Source of the DNA: Candidatus Kapaibacterium sp.
GTDB taxonomy: Bacteria; Bacteroidota; Ignavibacteria; Kapaibacteriales; WFXC01
Assembly (NCBI GenBank): GCA_026996895.1
Contig: JALWJX010000095.1
Coordinates: forward strand, 1 to 41,802
Length of the DNA: 41,802 bases
Reading direction: 5' to 3'
The notes under the pieces were generated by a model. That model did no database searches. It had not been told where the DNA came from and was given only the letters and a program-made list of their open reading frames with translations. Within the stretch, counting starts at the first letter, position 1. Each line of letters opens with the position of its first letter. Below are positions 26,801 through 34,238 of this stretch, in pieces. The position numbers were made by a program, and so were the translations under genes.

Positions 26801-29800
26801 GCTGGAGTGTACCGATCAGACCCTGGACACAGTTATTCGACTCTCAAATGCGGGACCGTTAGACGTTACTGTTGAGTTGCTGACGGTTGACAACCCGGAC
26901 TTTCAATTTCCCGGCAGCTTTCCTGTTCCGATTGCTGCCAATACAACTGTTGCCATCCCTGTTCGGTTTACCCCGTCCCGTGCTGGCGTCTCCGTTGCTA
27001 CTGCTCTTTTCCGTATGCATCCGTGCGAAGTGGATTTTGAAGTCACAATGGGCGTTCGCGTTGACTCTATTCATCTGCAAACCGCACCCCTGGATTTCGG
27101 TCTCCTCTATCAATGCGACACCTTCGCTTTACGTTCGATAGCCGTACAAAACACAGGAACGCTTGCCCTTCGTATTGATTCCGTTACGTTCTCGCATCCT
27201 CAGTTCAAACTGGTGGGCACCACTTTTCCCATCGAAATCGCTCCGGAAGAGGAGTACCGTTTCTCCATCCAGTTTACCCGATCGGGATCTGCAACGGGAC
27301 TTATCAATGCTGAGGCAACCCTGTTTACCAATCGCTGTAACTACACCGCCACCATCCCATTGCGCGCAACGCAGGACTCGTTATTTTTCACCCTATCACG
27401 GGAAACCGTTACTTTCGACACGCTGCGCGACTGCAACACTGTAAGCACAAAGAAAATCTTCCTCTACAATCCGACTGATCGCCCAATTCGCATTATCAAA
27501 GCACTTTCCAATCATCCCGCTTTCAGCGTGGTTGATCCGCCCCTGCCATTTGTGCTGTCACCGAAAGCACCGACGTGGATCACCATCCAGTTTGCAGCAG
27601 GGAACAACGGATGGAATGTGGGAACCATCGAGCTCATTGCAGAGCAATGCGATGTCCAACAAACCTTAGAGGTTCGGGGATTTCAAATTCTTCCCTCTCT
27701 GACCTTAGCAAGCGCCGTGCAGTTTCCGCTCCTCCCCGAATGTACCACTCCTTTTGATACTGTCGTCCGGATTTACAACCCCAGCAGTGACGTGATCCGC
27801 ATCGACTCCATCCAGATCGGTCCACCGTTCAGCGTATTGGGATCGTTGCAGGGCGTCACTATTGCACCGGGCGATTCTCTCCCGATCACCATTCGTTTTG
27901 ATCCTCTGGCTACTGGAACATACACCGACACCCTCCGGGTTTTCTTCACCAGCACCCAATGCAGTGGCATCCGATCATCAGTACTGTTTGCCCAACAAGT
28001 ACGTCCATCTCTCCTCTCGACTGCCACACCGCCGCTGGTGCTGGCGGCTGACACCTGTGCTCGCAGTGCGCAGCAGATGGTCACGCTGATCAATCCCTCA
28101 CCAATACCGATCACGATTCAATCGGCACAATTTCAGACCGGTGCGTTCCAGTTGCTGAGTGCACCACCGCCTTCGATCCCCGCTGGTGACTCCATTGTCC
28201 TTCCCATCCGCTTTACCGCTCCCGCAGCAGGCACATTTTTCGACACGCTGGATGTGCGCTACCAGCCCTGCGATAAGCGTTTCCTGCTACCGGTTATTGG
28301 CACAAAGGTCGGTGTCAGCATTGCAGTGCTTAACCTTCCTTCGTCAGATACCGCAGACGTCGGGACTTCGACACTCTGTGACACAACCCACCCTCTGACG
28401 CTGAGCTCCCAACTGGGATTAACGGCTTCCGGCAGTGAAAATATTGATTCCGTCACGATCGCAGCCGTTTCAGCAACAGCGCCATTCCAGCTCACTGGCA
28501 TTGCACCGGGTATGCGCATCGCAGCGCAGGATACCCTCTTTTTCACGGTCTCTATCGCCAGTGCTACGGCTGGCACCTTTGTGGGAATGGCAACCCTGAT
28601 CATTGATCCGTGTGCGCAGGTAATCCAGATTCCCTTGCGAGCCCAGTTCCAGACCCTTGCTGTCGATGCCCCCCCCGATCGGTTCCTGGGAACCACAACG
28701 ATTGGGCAGACACTTTCAGACCAATTGGTCTGGCGAAACCTCAGTGCAGAACCCATCCTCATTGATTCGGTATGGGTCGACAACGCCCGATTTACCCTCT
28801 CTCTCCTCCATCCTGCTGATCTTCCGGCAATACTGGGAACGCAGGATTCAATCGTACTTCAGATTCGTTTCACCCCGCTGCAGGAAGGGAAAGATACGGC
28901 AACGATTTTTGTTCACGTTGCACAACCGTGCGGTACCGTGTCCAGTGTACAGGTATGGGGAGAAGGGGTAACAACGCCTCGACCGACCCTTGCGGTGCAG
29001 GATACCCTTCTGGACTTTGGAACCGTTCTGGTTGGACAACAACGCACCCGCTCACTGACAGTTGAAAATCTGGGTCCTGGTACTGCCACGGTGGACAGTA
29101 TTCTGCTGTTGGGGACACATCCTGCGGATTTTTCTGTAACGACGACAACGCCGTTGACGATCGACGCAGGAACACTCCGAAATATCGACATTGTCTTCCA
29201 GCCAACAGCGGTTGGGACCCGATCTGCCCAACTACACCTCTATACGAATGCCGGCAATTTTATGGTCCACCTCCGCGGCAAAGGGATTTCCGAAAACCTT
29301 CAGGCAACGGTATATCTCCCAGATCGCACCGCACGCCCCGGCGACTTTGTGGATATTCCTATTATCCTCCGCTCAGATCAGCCTTTTGCCCTACTCAGTA
29401 CAGTGGATTCCTGCGATCTCACCTTACGGTTCAAAGCAGCCCTCCTCTACATCCATCAGATTGATGGTGCCCGGCTGACGCACGATACCATCACCGGTAA
29501 ATGGCGCATTGTGCAGATCCGGGGTCCTGTGCAGGACACCATCCTGGCAACATTGCACGCTGAGGTGCTCTTAGGCGACACCATCGCCACGCCCCTATTG
29601 ATCGACTCGATCCGATGGACTCCGCCAGTGATTGTGACAACAAAGCGGCACGGATTGCTGCGGCTGGCAACGGATGAGCTCGTCCATCTTGGCGGCGCCT
29701 TCGGCATTGTCCGCATCACCCCGCATCCGCTGACAGGCAATGGATGGATTCTCATCCATACTCCTCTGGTTGTTCCCCACACCCTGAGCCTGTACGACCT

Positions 29801-29966
29801 ATCCGGACGCATTGTGTGGTCGCTCTCCTTTACCCCAACGGTGGAACAAACGCAACAGGGCATTCAAATTCCCTTCTCTGTGGGGAATCTGGCACCCGGC
29901 ACCTACGTTTTGAAACTCACCGCCCCTGAACGCCAGGCCAGCTATCCTGTCTTCATCATCCGATAA
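23847..29966 (+). CDS. Giant secreted SBBP-repeat / Ig / ASH-like repeat protein with T9SS type A sorting domain
   Basis: ORF track opens at 23703; ATG at 23847 overlaps the previous stop (ATGA) and gives signal peptide MIHPYRLPFTAIVTLCWSLLSAPAFA. Seven YIGG/FLGG-type SBBP repeats, Ig-like repeats, about eight ASH-like repeats, C-term LSLYDLSGRIVWSLSF...LAPGTYVLKLTAPERQASYPVFIIR. Confidence 0.88.
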   Translation: MIHPYRLPFTAIVTLCWSLLSAPAFASDIQQDSARQWWNALQQAAFVENRGQWGDEAKFLLSMPGFHIWLTDSGMVLDQFRIDSSAASPLRRGHVIRILFPVSSKPHWRAVETLSGFYHFFRNGQAWRFVRRYRRIFADYGDFTLEYLIDTVHKTLRYNLHFPQGRTLSSFQIRIVGIDSLWIDEAHRLVCRTSVGTITQLPPVAFVHQDSIRAVECAFHRSAPGAYTFRIAPLLPQSRLTIDPLVFSSYIGGANSDEVWGVAIDKNGNIYLTGRTVSASFPVTAGAYQTNKNGQYDAFVVKLNPSASSLIYATFLGGSADDYGNDIATDLAGNAYVTGVTWSSDFPVASGYSTTFAGQRDVFVSKLSPNGASLVYSTFIGGVSWDDPSKIVLNSAGEAIVCGQTVSSNFPVTPNALSMVLNGNPSINTWDGFVFKLSANGQQLLYSSFIGGRSLDAASGVAVDAQGNIYVTGRTISPNFPVTAAAYDTTLNAGDSSAFDAFVLKINGSSSNLAWSTFLGGTSHDKGTAITVLSNGNVAVSGITQSSNFPASNTYGGGEDGFVALFNSSGSSLLAARFIGGSSTDRALDIAADNSGIYLCGNTESGDFPTTSNAYDQSNNGARDAFGAKWNLSLSTLLYSSYLGGSENEEGLSLAVDDNGQMVIGGYTLSDNFPTTRGVFDSTFGGSSGDGFVAMLGTLPPHITLLNPEGGESWCVGSEVSIRWQSRSVQEVKILLSSDGGNTFPTVLAQHIPAAYGMWVWTIDPSLSPGTTYRIRIQDQNSATVVDESENFTIKAPPQILQHPDSVEVCVGDTAVFIVHALGFPTPVAEWQVSTDGGSTWQNLNVSGDTLRIAPVPATADGNLYRAVFYNVCSEGVASNAALLTVVLPPQILQQPQSQTVCIGDTLILEVLTDQQDVQYQWQKDGQNLPGYTQRRLVLPDVTANMAGNYTVVITGRCPPPVVSAVAHIAVQDVPELAEPPSFRPLECTDQTLDTVIRLSNAGPLDVTVELLTVDNPDFQFPGSFPVPIAANTTVAIPVRFTPSRAGVSVATALFRMHPCEVDFEVTMGVRVDSIHLQTAPLDFGLLYQCDTFALRSIAVQNTGTLALRIDSVTFSHPQFKLVGTTFPIEIAPEEEYRFSIQFTRSGSATGLINAEATLFTNRCNYTATIPLRATQDSLFFTLSRETVTFDTLRDCNTVSTKKIFLYNPTDRPIRIIKALSNHPAFSVVDPPLPFVLSPKAPTWITIQFAAGNNGWNVGTIELIAEQCDVQQTLEVRGFQILPSLTLASAVQFPLLPECTTPFDTVVRIYNPSSDVIRIDSIQIGPPFSVLGSLQGVTIAPGDSLPITIRFDPLATGTYTDTLRVFFTSTQCSGIRSSVLFAQQVRPSLLSTATPPLVLAADTCARSAQQMVTLINPSPIPITIQSAQFQTGAFQLLSAPPPSIPAGDSIVLPIRFTAPAAGTFFDTLDVRYQPCDKRFLLPVIGTKVGVSIAVLNLPSSDTADVGTSTLCDTTHPLTLSSQLGLTASGSENIDSVTIAAVSATAPFQLTGIAPGMRIAAQDTLFFTVSIASATAGTFVGMATLIIDPCAQVIQIPLRAQFQTLAVDAPPDRFLGTTTIGQTLSDQLVWRNLSAEPILIDSVWVDNARFTLSLLHPADLPAILGTQDSIVLQIRFTPLQEGKDTATIFVHVAQPCGTVSSVQVWGEGVTTPRPTLAVQDTLLDFGTVLVGQQRTRSLTVENLGPGTATVDSILLLGTHPADFSVTTTTPLTIDAGTLRNIDIVFQPTAVGTRSAQLHLYTNAGNFMVHLRGKGISENLQATVYLPDRTARPGDFVDIPIILRSDQPFALLSTVDSCDLTLRFKAALLYIHQIDGARLTHDTITGKWRIVQIRGPVQDTILATLHAEVLLGDTIATPLLIDSIRWTPPVIVTTKRHGLLRLATDELVHLGGAFGIVRITPHPLTGNGWILIHTPLVVPHTLSLYDLSGRIVWSLSFTPTVEQTQQGIQIPFSVGNLAPGTYVLKLTAPERQASYPVFIIR

Positions 29967-30089
29967 CCAGCTTACCACCTGTAGCGGTATGCTCCTTCGG
30001 AGATAGTCCGGGCTTTTGATGGATTTGCCTACCCGATGGGCGGCACCAGTTAACCAATGAGCGGCATAGCGCTGGCAACAGGCACGTTG

Positions 30090-31568
30090 TTAGAAAGAAG
30101 GAATGTCAAAATCATCTGCCGGCGTGCTCAATTCCGGTGGTTCATCGTACTGAAATGCCAGGTTTTCAAATCGGGCATACTCTTTCAGGAATGCTAATCG
30201 CACCGATCCAACAGGACCATTTCGCTGTTTGCCAATGATAATTTCCGCTGTCCCCTCCGTTGGTGTCCCATCATCATAGGTCGCAAACTCATAGTATTCG
30301 GGACGATAGACAAAGATCACCACATCTGCATCCTGTTCAATCGAGCCAGATTCTCGAAGGTCTGAAAGCAGCGGACGCTTATCGGCACGCGATTCAACGG
30401 AACGATTCAACTGGGAAAGTGCCACGACAGGAATGTTGAGCTCTTTGGCAATATGCTTCAGCGACCGGGAAATCATTGAAATTTCCCGCTCCCGGCTTTC
30501 TGCCCGTGGACCGTGGAGCAATTGCAAATAATCGACAAAAATAATGCCCACATCTTTCTCCGCCTTCAACCGCCGGGCTTTTGCCCGCAACTCCATAATC
30601 GACAACGCAGCACTATCATCAATATAGATCGGCGCCTCCGCTAAAATGCCAATGTGCCGGGTAATTTCCGGCATCATCTCATCCGGAATTCGTCCAGTCC
30701 GCAAATGGTGAGCACTGATTTTTACTTCTGCGCTCAACAACCGCATTACCAGTTGGGTTGCAGACATTTCCAGTGAAAAAAATCCCACCGGGATATTCAG
30801 ATCGACGGCAACATTGCGGGCAATGGAGAGTGCCAGTGCGGTTTTCCCCATTGAGGGACGGGCAGCGATAATGATCAGGTCCGACTTCTGGAATCCCCCC
30901 AGTAATTCATCCAGTTTTGTATAGCCTGTTGGCACGCCGGTTAGTCCCTCAGGATGCTGTTCGCGATCGCTCAATTGCAGTAATAACTCGAACGTATCCC
31001 GTGCTAACTGCTTCATACTGTGATAGTTCCGTCCCAGCCGCTTTTCAGCGATGCGGAAAATCTCCGCTTCTGCTCGATCAATATCTTCCAGCGCATCGGA
31101 AGAAGGATCAGCAGCACGCTGCAAAATATCCCGTGCTACTTCCAGCAATCGGCGTTTGAGGTCATACTCCTGCACAATCCGGGCATAATGCTCCACATTG
31201 GCAGCAGTTGCCACCTGCGTGCTTAACTCCGCTATATACGTCGCCCCGCCAACCTGTTCCAAGACTCCCAGCCGGCGCAGTTCTTCCACCAGTGATACCA
31301 TATCAATTGGCACATTGCGCTCAAACATCGACAACATTGCCTCATAAATAGTGCGATGCGCCGTGTTGTAAAATGCTGAAGGCTCCAGAATATCGATGAT
31401 GCGTGGCAATGCCCGCTGATCAGTCAAAATAGAGCCCAACACCGCCCGCTCAGCGTCGATGGAATGCGGTGGCACAAATCCCTCCACTTCAAAGGAGATC
31501 GGTCGCTTCTGCCGTCTGGCTAAAACCTGCTCAAATGAGCTGATTTTTCTTTCAAAGCCTTCTGCCAT
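30090..31568 (-). CDS. dnaB: Replicative DNA helicase DnaB
   Basis: Track ORF 30090..31607; SIDAERAVLGSIL, Walker A ARPSMGKTALAL, DYLQLL, QDADVVIFVYRPEYY. Start placed at 31568 because a TTG-N19-TAATTTTG promoter covers 31605..31634. Confidence 0.96.
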   Translation of the reverse strand: MAEGFERKISSFEQVLARRQKRPISFEVEGFVPPHSIDAERAVLGSILTDQRALPRIIDILEPSAFYNTAHRTIYEAMLSMFERNVPIDMVSLVEELRRLGVLEQVGGATYIAELSTQVATAANVEHYARIVQEYDLKRRLLEVARDILQRAADPSSDALEDIDRAEAEIFRIAEKRLGRNYHSMKQLARDTFELLLQLSDREQHPEGLTGVPTGYTKLDELLGGFQKSDLIIIAARPSMGKTALALSIARNVAVDLNIPVGFFSLEMSATQLVMRLLSAEVKISAHHLRTGRIPDEMMPEITRHIGILAEAPIYIDDSAALSIMELRAKARRLKAEKDVGIIFVDYLQLLHGPRAESREREISMISRSLKHIAKELNIPVVALSQLNRSVESRADKRPLLSDLRESGSIEQDADVVIFVYRPEYYEFATYDDGTPTEGTAEIIIGKQRNGPVGSVRLAFLKEYARFENLAFQYDEPPELSTPADDFDIPSF

Positions 31569-31604
31569 TCCCTGCTTCCTCTCTCTGACATCAGTCCGAA
31601 GCAG

Positions 31605-31634
31605 CAAAATTACGAAGTTTTCTCATTCTACCAA
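31605..31634 (-). promoter_or_regulatory. Bacteroidetes-type promoter for dnaB: TTG-N19-TAATTTTG
   Basis: Reverse strand TTG (31634..31632), 19-nt spacer, TAATTTTG (31612..31605), 36 nt ahead of the proposed dnaB ATG. Confidence 0.7.
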
Positions 31635-31777
31635 CCAGCCCCTTCACTCTCCGGGCAAAATAGCTTCAGGCAGCCATCTACAAAGCTGGACAACACCACA
31701 CTTTCCATCCCATCTTTGCAATCATGGGGGGAGTTTCCTGCAAACTTCGATACACAGCAGGAACGAATCGAGTGAAC

Positions 31778-32920
31778 CTACACGTGCTGCGCCATCCGCA
31801 TTTCTTCCACAATAGCAGCCAGCGTTTCCACCGCGGTGCGAATTTCTTCCTCCGTTGTATCTTTTGAAAGCGAGAAACGGATCACTGCTTTTGCTGCCGG
31901 TCCCGATTTCCCCAGTGCTTTCATCACGTGCGACACCTGGATGGTTCCGGCACTACAGGCAGAGCCGCTGGAGACGGCAATTCCCTGCATATCCAGTGCC
32001 AGCAGCAGCGCATCCCCATCCAGCCGATCGCCGTCTTCAAAGCCAATGTGAAGAATGTTCGGCAGCACATTTTCTACAGGGGTATGAAAGACAACACCGG
32101 GTACTTTTTCAGCCAGCAGGGTTCGCAACAAATTCCGTAACTGCGCCATTCGGCGCTGGCGATGTTCCAATGCAGCTATCGCCTTGCGCACTGCCACCTG
32201 AAACCCCACGATCAATGCCACTGCTTCCGTCCCCGCCCGGCGATTGCGTTCTTGCGATCCGCCCTCCTGATGCGCTTTGAACGGAATTCCTCGCCGCACA
32301 TAGAGTGCGCCAATCCCTTTTGGACCGTGGAGTTTATGAGCAGAAAACGTAGCGAAATCAATCTCCAGATGATCAACACGAAAAGGAATTTTTCCCAGAC
32401 TCTGCACTGCATCGGTATGGAGCAAAGCATCGGGACACAGCGTCCGAATTTTCTCAACTGGCTGGATCGTGCCAATTTCATTATTCGCATGCATCACACT
32501 GATCAACGTTCGCCGATCATTCCACTGCTCGATGGCATCTAATCGCACAAATCCCTGCGAATCGACCGGAATCGTAGCGATATCCCTGCCGAGCCGTCCA
32601 GCCGTTTCAACCGGGCGCAGCACCGAAGGATGTTCAATGCTGGAGCACACAACACGGTCAACTAAATCTGACTCAAAGCAGCAACTTTTAATAACGGCAT
32701 TGTTCGCTTCCGTGCCGCCACTGGTAAAAATCACCTCCGACGGATGGGCGCCGATCAGGTGAGCGATCTCTTCGCGCGCATTTTCCACGGCAACCCGCGC
32801 CCGGCGCCCCAACTGGTGAATGCTGGAGGGATTACCAAATTCGTCTTGCAAATACGGCAACATTGCCTCCAGCACTTCCGGATCCATCTTCGTTGTTGCG
32901 CTGTTGTCCAAATAAATCAT
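31778..32920 (-). CDS. Cysteine desulfurase (NifS/IscS family)
   Basis: Track ORF to 33019; MIYLDNSATTKMDPEVLEAMLPYL start at 32920; PLP-lysine region FATFSAHKLHGPKGIGALYVRRG and active-site SSGSACSAG. Confidence 0.93.
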   Translation of the reverse strand: MIYLDNSATTKMDPEVLEAMLPYLQDEFGNPSSIHQLGRRARVAVENAREEIAHLIGAHPSEVIFTSGGTEANNAVIKSCCFESDLVDRVVCSSIEHPSVLRPVETAGRLGRDIATIPVDSQGFVRLDAIEQWNDRRTLISVMHANNEIGTIQPVEKIRTLCPDALLHTDAVQSLGKIPFRVDHLEIDFATFSAHKLHGPKGIGALYVRRGIPFKAHQEGGSQERNRRAGTEAVALIVGFQVAVRKAIAALEHRQRRMAQLRNLLRTLLAEKVPGVVFHTPVENVLPNILHIGFEDGDRLDGDALLLALDMQGIAVSSGSACSAGTIQVSHVMKALGKSGPAAKAVIRFSLSKDTTEEEIRTAVETLAAIVEEMRMAQHV

Positions 32921-33390
32921 TTGCCCCTCGCCAGTTGTTCGAACAACTTCGGTGACGAACCCAATGGAAACTGATCGGGATCTTCTTCGATCCGCTTCAG
33001 ATACCAGCGCGATCCCCACTGTCTTAACTCCAACTGAAGACGAACAAGATAGCCGAATTCCACAAAACCAATGGTCGTTCCCCGATCCGAAGCGGGAAGC
33101 ATCAGAAAAGAGGTAACCGTTCGTCGATCAATGCGACGCGTAATGCGCTCAAGATCCCACAATGCATCAAATCGATCCACCAATGCTGCAGCAGTCGTAT
33201 CGGGAAGGAGCAGTTGTTCCACAGCGCGTGCATTGCCTCGTTGCAGTTCCAGTGCTGCCAATAGCAGCGCACCTCTGGGGGTTTCGTTACTCAGCGAGAT
33301 CCTTTCAACCGCTGGCTTCGTCACAGGATGTACAGGGACACAATAGCAGCACAGCAGTGTTAAAATGCTCCCTATGCCAATCCGAACCAT
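32917..33390 (-). CDS. Hypothetical, possible lipoprotein
   Basis: 157 aa; N-term MVRIGIGSILTLLCCYCVPV (hydrophobic plus Cys); ATGA overlap with the cysteine desulfurase start. Confidence 0.6.
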   Translation of the reverse strand: MVRIGIGSILTLLCCYCVPVHPVTKPAVERISLSNETPRGALLLAALELQRGNARAVEQLLLPDTTAAALVDRFDALWDLERITRRIDRRTVTSFLMLPASDRGTTIGFVEFGYLVRLQLELRQWGSRWYLKRIEEDPDQFPLGSSPKLFEQLARGK

Positions 33391-34238
33391 TGGAGCGTCA
33401 CTCTTACCGCCTCTTCAAAAGCAGGACGCGTTCCATCCCACGGATGGACAATTCCAAACGTATGGCCCGTTTTCGGCACAACGTACAAACGTGCTATTCC
33501 TGGAGGTGCTGCTTCATACAACGCTTGCGCTTCCGCCAGCGGAACGGTCAGGTCCTGTTCACCGTGAACCAGAAGAATGGGTCGATCCAGGGTCCGCACG
33601 GCCTGAAGCAAGTCATACTCCCGGCGATGGCGTTCCAGATCCTCTAAATATCGGGCGCTCATTTGCAGCACCTGTCCGGTCCGCGCATTCTTCACCTCGA
33701 TAGCTCCGTGTTGCCTCCAGAATGCCTTCTGACGTTCCGTGAAGCGATCAAAGCGCGAGATGGAAGCCCAGAGCGCTGCCCGCTGAATTTCCGGATGTCG
33801 GGCAAATAGCAGCAGGCCAACACCGCCACCGCGGGAATGTCCGAAGAGAAAAATACGCTTCCCATCCCAGTGCGATCCGCACAATTCCCGCACCTGTCCC
33901 CGTTGCAACTGTTGCAATACCTGTTCTGCATCTGCCAATTCCTGCGATACCGTGTTTTGGGCAAACCGCTCAGGATAGCGTACCGTGTCTTCTCCTTCTT
34001 CCATTCCATTCAAAGAAAAATTGAAGCGGATTGCGATCCCGCCCGCAGCGGCAACGCGCTGGGCCAGTTCCGGAAAAAATCCCCAGTCTTTAAATCCCTT
34101 AAAACCGTGCAAAATCAGCACACACGGTTTCTGTTCATCCGTCGCAAAAAACTCAACATTGCCTGCAATGGGAAATCCGCTGGTCGATCCCAGCCGAAAT
34201 TTTCGGCTAACGAACGCTGTCACAGCGTTTTCCGTCAT
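33372..34238 (-). CDS. Alpha/beta hydrolase
   Basis: 288 aa; VLILHGFKGFKDWGFFPELA, nucleophile elbow FGHSRGGG, PILLVHGEQDLTVPL, catalytic His GHTFG. Confidence 0.88.
   Translation of the reverse strand: MTENAVTAFVSRKFRLGSTSGFPIAGNVEFFATDEQKPCVLILHGFKGFKDWGFFPELAQRVAAAGGIAIRFNFSLNGMEEGEDTVRYPERFAQNTVSQELADAEQVLQQLQRGQVRELCGSHWDGKRIFLFGHSRGGGVGLLLFARHPEIQRAALWASISRFDRFTERQKAFWRQHGAIEVKNARTGQVLQMSARYLEDLERHRREYDLLQAVRTLDRPILLVHGEQDLTVPLAEAQALYEAAPPGIARLYVVPKTGHTFGIVHPWDGTRPAFEEAVRVTLQWFGLA

Noticed and set aside
29967-30089. AGTCCGGGC string (about 30004) resembling the RNase P RNA GAGGAAAGTCCGGGC motif
   Set aside because: The gap is only about 120 nt between convergent genes, far too short, and no other RNase P conserved regions are present.
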